The translations under genes were made by a program, and so were the position numbers. Below, in pieces: positions 58,620 to 64,000 of a DNA stretch of 64,000 nt (positions within the stretch are counted from its first letter, which is position 1; the number at the start of each line of letters is the position of its first letter). The DNA comes from Chara braunii. Taxonomy: Eukaryota > Streptophyta > Charophyceae > Charales > Characeae. The notes under the pieces are model-generated. The model was not told the DNA's origin, did not search any database, and worked only from the letters and a program-made list of their open reading frames with translations. The DNA is taken from NCBI GenBank assembly GCA_003427395.1, contig BFEA01000035.1:2322252-2386251 (forward strand), in the 5' to 3' direction.

Positions 58620-59347
58620 AAGGCTGAAAGAGTCTCCATAAGATTGGATGGCTCAATGCTGTGTTTATTTTCGATTGCCTGAAGGACCAGACATGTTCCC
58701 ATAAGATTGGGTGGTCTGGTTGCTTTGACTAGCGAGGGCCGTTTGTGCTTGATTTTCAGAAACCAAACATTTTTCCGTAAGATTTGCCGACTTCGTTGCC
58801 TTGCTTCTTTGTTTTTTTTTTTTTCTTCTGTTTTACTAGTTATGAAGGAGAGTTGGGCATATTCCATAAGATTGGATGACCCTAACTCTCTCTTGTTTTG
58901 TTTTGAGGGATAAATTCAGGCAAAAGGACTGGACAGGTTCCCACAAGATTAGGTGGTTTGGTCTGGAGCCGTGCACATGTTGAAACCAAAAGGTTAAATT
59001 TGTTTATACTACTTTATTTATGAACAGGCTAGTCAAATATTTTTCCATAAGATTTGATGGTCAGACTATAACACATCATTTAACTAAAAAAAATGTGAAT
59101 TAAGAATAAAATTGTGGTAAGAAGGAACATGCTGAACCTTTATCTAAGATGATCTGTTCAGTCATATGTGACCTTAAAAAACAAAGTGCAAACAATTATA
59201 TATAACTTGGATATTTAAATGGTACAGGGCGACGAGGCTGGCTAACCTAGTCATGTGCCCAAAGAAGAGAAAAGTTGTAGTGCCCTATGTTTGTGTATAT
59301 TCTATGGCCGAGCTAGGCAGGTTCCCATAAGATTGGGTGGTGTAGCT
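58620..59347 (+). repeat. Stem-loop array in LTR3 (core CATAAGATTGG, 7 copies)
   Basis: Seven loop copies occur, all with ATT. Kept stems: ACCAGAC/GTCTGGT (58686, 58714); GAGAGTTGGG with CCC-t-AACTCTC (58848, 58880); TAGTC/GACTA (59030, 59064); AGCTA/TAGCT (59311, 59343). Copies 1, 3 and 5 have largely lost pairing. Confidence 0.8.
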
Positions 59348-59644
59348 TTAAACCTTAAGTAAATTGGGTATAAGAGACGAATCAGTGAGAGACTACGAAC
59401 TATTGTTTGACCAGGTTGACTAGGGGTTGGTGAGAGTACTTACCTTTGTGGTTTGGCCTTGCGTATGACTGAGTGAGATTACTACTTGGTCTGAGTTTCA
59501 GTTGATAGGTAGTTGCGTTAGATGGTCGTGCTGGAGCCATAAGAGACAATTTTAATTCATGCATTTTTTGTGCTAAGTTTATTTTTACTTAGGTCGATTT
59601 CTGCATTTTCTAGGATCATTTATCGTACTTGGTCTTATATAAAT

Positions 59645-60210
59645 CTTGGTAAGCTACTTTCTCTACGGGAAGCACTACCAAAATTTCTACAAAACCAGGG
59701 AGTTAGTCAAATTTTATCTTTTCAAAAGTTCGGTTTGTCTGACTTTTATATATGGCTTAGTAAACATCTGGAAAACCTTCTTTTCTAAAGGGAGTGCTGC
59801 CAAAATTTTTGCTAATTCAGGGAGTTAGACAAAATTGGACCTTGAGAAGTCAAAGTCACTTTAAATTCTGAACTTAGCTTTGTAGAAATTTTTGATTAAC
59901 ATTTTTCCAAAGGGAATGCTGCCGAAATTTCTACAAATCTAGAAGTTCGTTAAATTTTGTCTCAGTTGAACTCAGGTCGTGCTTCTGAGTTCATATGTGA
60001 CTTAGTAAAGATTTGGAAAAACTTCCTTTCTAAAGGGAATGCTGCCCAAATTTTTAGTAAATCAGGGAGTTGGACAAAATTTGACTTTCCAAAAAAAAAA
60101 ATTGTTTTTGTTTTCATATTTGAATTATTATTAATTTTGGAAAGACATTTTTCCTACGGGAAGCGCTGCCGAAATTTTCTTAGTTTAAAGGAGTTGGATT
60201 ATATTTTGAC
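59645..60210 (+). repeat. Five-unit 122-bp tandem array in LTR3
   Basis: Anchors at GCC-like positions 59688, 59809, 59931, 60053 and 60168. It is the counterpart of the arrays at 31640 and 40710. Confidence 0.85.
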
Positions 60211-61980
60211 AGGTGACAATTCGGGTAATCCATCCTGAATAAGAGAGATGCTGCCATAGGTCTACATTGCGTTGCGTACTAGCTTAAAGGTAGGCCTAAG
60301 TGTAGCTTGTAGGAGGACATTGGACGAGAATGTGCTATGAAACTTTATTCTCCATAGACTTATGAATTTAGTTTGGGTATTGACCTGTCTTATGTTACAG
60401 GTCCTCTTGACCGTTTGATTAAGGATCTGGTATAAAGTCAGCTTGATCCTACGGGGATCATCTTCTGTTGTCACTGATAACAGGTCAGTTGTCGGTTTGT
60501 CGGTTTACGATTCAACTCCAATCTACTCTTGCCACTCAACCTAAAGGTTTTAACTCTGAGGTTTGAAATGTTTCATTGTGTTTTCACCCGGACTTTATTG
60601 AATGATCATTTAACAACGGTACCGAGTATTTTATTGTTGGAAGAGTGCATTAAGGTTGAGGTTTGTGTGGCTAAAGCAAGGGGTGTGAATGTTGAGAATG
60701 GTTGAAGTTGACCCCTTGTAGTGCATGAACTTTTTGGTTGAATCTTTGATGTGATTGCAGGTGTGTTCGGTGGTTTGGACTTTGAATTTGACTGTCTATT
60801 ATCATATACATATATATGGCTGAGAGGAGTCTCACTGTAATTGTGAGAAGTGATCGTCATATAATTATAACTCTTTATATATATGTAAATACATATGTCT
60901 TGAGTGTTTCACGCGGCCTACTTTGTCCGCGCGTAAGGGTTAAACAAATTATGTTTTTGAGAGAAAAGGGAGATCCCCTGTCATCCTTTGCTTTTTAGAG
61001 TTTTTACAGTTGGACGTTGTAGTCCGTGACAACTGTCAAAGTCAAACCCCTTGATTTCTCTCCAGGCCCTGGATGATGGAGCTGGTCTCCAGGGCGATGA
61101 GAGACGATTGCCACCACATGTATGAACCTGTGTACCACCCACTCTCCACGGGGTGCAGAAGAGGGTGTGGTTCCCAACCGCACTTGGCGGTTGTCCAGCG
61201 TCGAGAGATCAATCCCTCAAGGCGCGTGTCATCCGACACTTGAGTGTCGAATGAGACCCTCAAGATTAACGAGGACCTCATGAGTATGAGTACTACATAG
61301 TACGCCATCATTGCGACTGCTTGCGTATGCTTGCATTGCGAGTTGATATGAGTTAGCCCTGCGTCCGCGCGGTTTTATACCAAGTCTTCCGCACGACGCC
61401 TATCCAATTTTCACTTCGGAGAGTTATCGGATGGCTACTAAGGGACTAGGAGTGTTGTCGAGTTGTTTGTTCTGTGTCCTTTTGTGTATGTGAGTGTGTG
61501 TATGTGTGTTTTAATTTTTATGTTCTTAGAGTGGTGTACGAGTGGTCTGTGGAAGTGTCATAGTCGACAAACGACGAGTCGCGCTTGGGACCTCAGCACC
61601 CGAAGGCGTTGGTTCACGTGCGGGTTCGATAGAGGTGTAAAACCGCGGGTACCTCCTATGCTACAGCGAACGAGAAACGCCCTCGGCTGGTCCACCTCTA
61701 TGATTGCAGTTGATTAGCTTTCGTACTGTGGACTGGTAGCTTGGCGGGGATACGCCCACCGAAGGGAGTTGACAACTTCCGTAAGGTGGAGGTAAATCGT
61801 GCCTCGTGTAGGCCCTATCCTGTCGTAGGGGTTCGCGAGAGGTATGGCTGGCGCACTCAGTCAGAGCGGCTTGCGGAAGCTCCATGTACATATCACGATG
61901 AGGTATAAACCAACTCCTGCATGGCGAGGCCGGGAGGGTCCCGCCCCGTTTTGTGCGGTGCTGGACCAATGCGCTCGACA

Positions 61981-62528
61981 GCGGGTAATGCTCGACAAAA
62001 ACGTAACACCATGCATTGTTGACCATGCAAAGAGAATCTGGAATAGGGGAGAATATGCCTAACCAAAGGCATGCAATGGACGACACTACGATGACGAGGG
62101 TGGTGGGTGAAAAAAACGTTCACATAACTACGCGACTAGGAAAAAGCTAGATCTGAAGAAGGAAAGTCAAAATAATGTTACAGTCTTAATGCCTATGTAA
62201 TACCAAGAAAGAGTCCAACTCTGGGAGAACCAACTAAACGAAAACCATCATGCGACACACATAATGGGATGTACAGAGTAGGATGGGGGCATGAAGTAGT
62301 CACGTCAAAAGTAGCTAAAGGTGATGAAGTAGTTAAAGTCTTAGAGGTAGTCGACGAAGTCGACGAAACACAGGTCGAGGTCGATGTTGAAGCAGATCCG
62401 CAAAACGCTAATATCCTGACGTAGTTGATGATGAAGTACATGGTAGTGTGAGTTAGTGAGAGGAGAGGTAGGTGATAAGAGTGTCAGTCATCGAAACGCC
62501 GAGGGCGTCGACGAGTGCGTTGTGGACA
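61981..62528. other. Junction between LTR3 and the chromovirus remnant
   Basis: No gene is recognised in 61981-62450. The last part (62453-62528) continues the minus-strand tail frame of the chromovirus remnant. Homology among LTRs stops at 61980. Confidence 0.5.
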
Positions 62529-62900
62529 CGCGGAGACATTTGTCTGCTCCTGAAGAACAACCTCAAAGAGAGCAGTTTCATCCTTAGTAATCTTCTCAGC
62601 TGAAGGAGGAGGAAAAAGGTTAGTCGGTTGAGCAGGAGCATATATCTCAACACAACGAGCATCATCATATGCACGCACTGACATCCTAGCATGCTCCAAG
62701 TGCGATGTGAATGAGCGGAGGCGTCCGTCTGCTGCTGAAGACCAGCCTCAAAGAGAGCAGTTTCATCCTTAGTAACCTCCTCAGCCAAAGGAGGAGGAAG
62801 AAGGTTAGTTGGTTAAGCAGGGGCAGATGTTTCAACACAACGACCATCATCATATGCACACACTAACATCCTTAACATGCTGCAAGTGCTCGACGGGCTT
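62529..62900 (-). repeat. 185-bp tandem repeat in the chromovirus tail
   Basis: Two units (about 62529-62713 and 62714-62898) share CCTCAAAGAGAGCAGTTTCA (starts 62561 and 62746), CATCATCATATGCA and AACACAACGA. On the minus strand each encodes a stretch like AYDDxRCVExxAPAxPTNL followed by TKDETALFE, so the region after the chromodomain was duplicated at protein level; 185 is not divisible by three, so the frame shifts between units. Confidence 0.85.
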
Positions 62901-64000
62901 CCAAGTAGCCTCCTCAGCAGGATAGTCCTTCCAATGGACAAGGTACTCAGTGTATAGAGAGGTATCGTCAGTAACTCGGCGAGATACAATGTCGGAAATG
63001 ATAAACTCCTCCTCACCGTCCACCATGATAGGTGGAGGGCGCTCATAAGAGCGTCTAACCAATCGCTTGAACGGTCTGCGATAAGGATGCAACAAGGAGA
63101 TGTGGTAAACATCATGTATGCGAGTTTGTTGAACGTAATCAGGCAACTTCATACGGAAGCTAACGGGATTAGCGAGAGTATTTGAAATGAAGGTCTGAAG
63201 GATGCGGCATGGGCCGAAGAGCAACGCCTGAACTTCTAAGCGTATCCACTTCGAGCCGAAAGTGGCGGGCATCGACGAGCACATCGTTACCTACTTCGAA
63301 TGAGTGATCCATTCGCAATTGCTCCCTCGTGCGGCCATGCAAGTCTGGGAGACAACTATACTCTCGTGTGCGAACTTAATAAGCGTCACTATATGTGTGA
63401 CTCATGCGTCAAACACATGAGAACGAGTATCTGGGTGCAACCTCGACGGTCACAAAAAGCCTGCGGGTACATGAGGGTGGTAGCTAATATCGTAGTAAAA
63501 TGGCGACATCCATGTAGTTGATGAAACGACGTGGTTATACATAATCTCCACGTGAGCTAAGTGTAAGTCCCCCTGTTGGTCATCCCTAACAAACTTTCGG
63601 AGGATATTACCGAGAGTTTTGTTGGTGATCTCAGTCTGACCATCCGTCTGAGGGTGGTAAGATGACGAGAAGCAGAGCAGAGATCCATGAACCTTGTCAT
63701 CATAATGTGTTCGTAAGGTGTGAGTCACAGTCAAATGCTCTGAGGTAAGCCGTGACCTCTCACGAATTGGTCGAAGACGATGTCGGCGACCTCACGAGCG
63801 TTAATGCGATAGAGGCACGAGACAAAACGTGCACAATTCATGAAGCGATCAACAATGATCAAGATAACATCATGACCGCGCTCGGTGGGAGCGGAGAGGA
63901 CCAAAAAAATCCATAAAGATGGACTGCCAACGACTATTAGGTATGGGTAGAGGCTGTACTAGCTCATACGGAAGGTGGTTCACACTGCTCACCTCTTAAC
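62850..64000 (-). pseudogene. pol: Chromovirus pol 3' end: integrase core, GPY/F and chromodomain (partial)
   Basis: Read on the minus strand from the window edge: LPIPNSRWQSIFMDFFGPL (integrase core, first Asp), a frameshift near 63890, GHDVILIIVDRFMNC and VFDQFVRGHGLPQSI followed by a stop. Then SSSYHPQTDGQTEITNKTLG (63450-63734), the core block around the catalytic Glu. The segment that should carry the second Asp is missing. From 63284 to 62850 comes a 144-codon frame with an SFRMKLPDYVQQTRIHDVYH block (GPY/F module) and EYLVHWKDYPAEEATWKP, a chromodomain that would guide integration to chromatin marks. It is opposite in orientation to element A, and continues beyond 64000. Confidence 0.88.

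Larger units (their letters stand above)
26688..61980 (+). mobile_element. Giant Ty3/gypsy LTR retrotransposon (element A) with nested insertions
   Basis: I read this as one old element: LTR1 - primer site - gag - pol - second gag-like ORF - LTR3, interrupted by a solo LTR (LTR2) inside gag, with a foldback insertion and a 1.34-kb tandem duplication. Domain order PR-RT-RH-IN is that of Ty3/gypsy. LTR1 and LTR3 are one subfamily, about 88% alike by eye over a 250-bp stretch. Without LTR2 the element is about 27.4 kb. No matching target-site duplication is visible (GGCGT before LTR1, GCGGG after LTR3), so pairing LTR1 with LTR3 is an inference. Every ORF carries nonsense codons or frameshifts, so it is not autonomous. 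Confidence 0.65.
54418..61980 (+). repeat. LTR3 (7.56 kb), probable 3' LTR of element A
   Basis: It starts TGTCGGTGCGAATAGCC and ends GCGCTCGACA, with the same block order as LTR1. It contains a 474-bp foldback insertion (57264-57737); without it and its duplicated 7 bp the length is 7.08 kb. A tandem copy of its first 1.15 kb precedes it (53076-54227). No polypurine tract touches its start. It could alternatively be an independent solo LTR; the shared subfamily with LTR1 favours the 3' LTR reading. Confidence 0.75.

Overview
Organism. The window is nuclear DNA of a land-plant or charophyte type. It holds one intact coding exon for a plant TPX2/WVD2-like microtubule protein, many microsatellites, two sets of N bases, and about 40 kb of decayed Ty3/gypsy LTR-retrotransposon sequence. 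The gag-pol wording resembles elements I associate with the charophyte Chara braunii. That is an inference from memory; no search was run.

Layout. 1-19 kb: gene-poor, C-rich on the + strand, with (AG)n/(CT)n tracts, a composite minisatellite, a 1.2-kb polypyrimidine tract, several short tandem or dispersed duplications and one N gap (11361-11537). 19.2-21.0 kb: a 612-codon minus-strand ORF for the TPX2-like protein. 21.0-24.4 kb: upstream region and two small foldback sequences. 25.1-26.4 kb: a very old LTR end (LTR0) and a minus-strand RT/RNase H scrap. 26.7-62.0 kb: a giant Ty3/gypsy composite. 62.0-64.0 kb: the decayed 3' end of a minus-strand chromovirus (integrase plus chromodomain), running off the window.

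The composite. Three long repeats share exact ends (5' TGTCG, mutated in LTR1; 3' CGACA, mutated in LTR2) and are read as LTRs of 7.3-7.9 kb: LTR1 26688-33945, LTR2 35153-43046, LTR3 54418-61980. LTR1 is followed by a tRNA-Asp-type primer binding site and the N-terminal half of gag. LTR2 belongs to another subfamily and sits inside gag as a solo LTR. The C-terminal half of gag, then protease, RT, RNase H and integrase, continue after it to 48246. A second gag-like ORF (48449-50990) follows pol, preceded by a good splice acceptor; the LTRs carry a conserved splice donor downstream of a TATA box. A tRNA-Asp-like sequence and a 1.34-kb tandem duplication lie at the LTR3 boundary.

Most unusual observation. 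Each LTR contains an array of up to seven stem-loops. The loop is nearly constant (core CATAAGWTTGG), while most stems differ in sequence from hairpin to hairpin yet still pair. One loop base is A in every copy of LTR1/LTR3 and T in every copy of LTR2.
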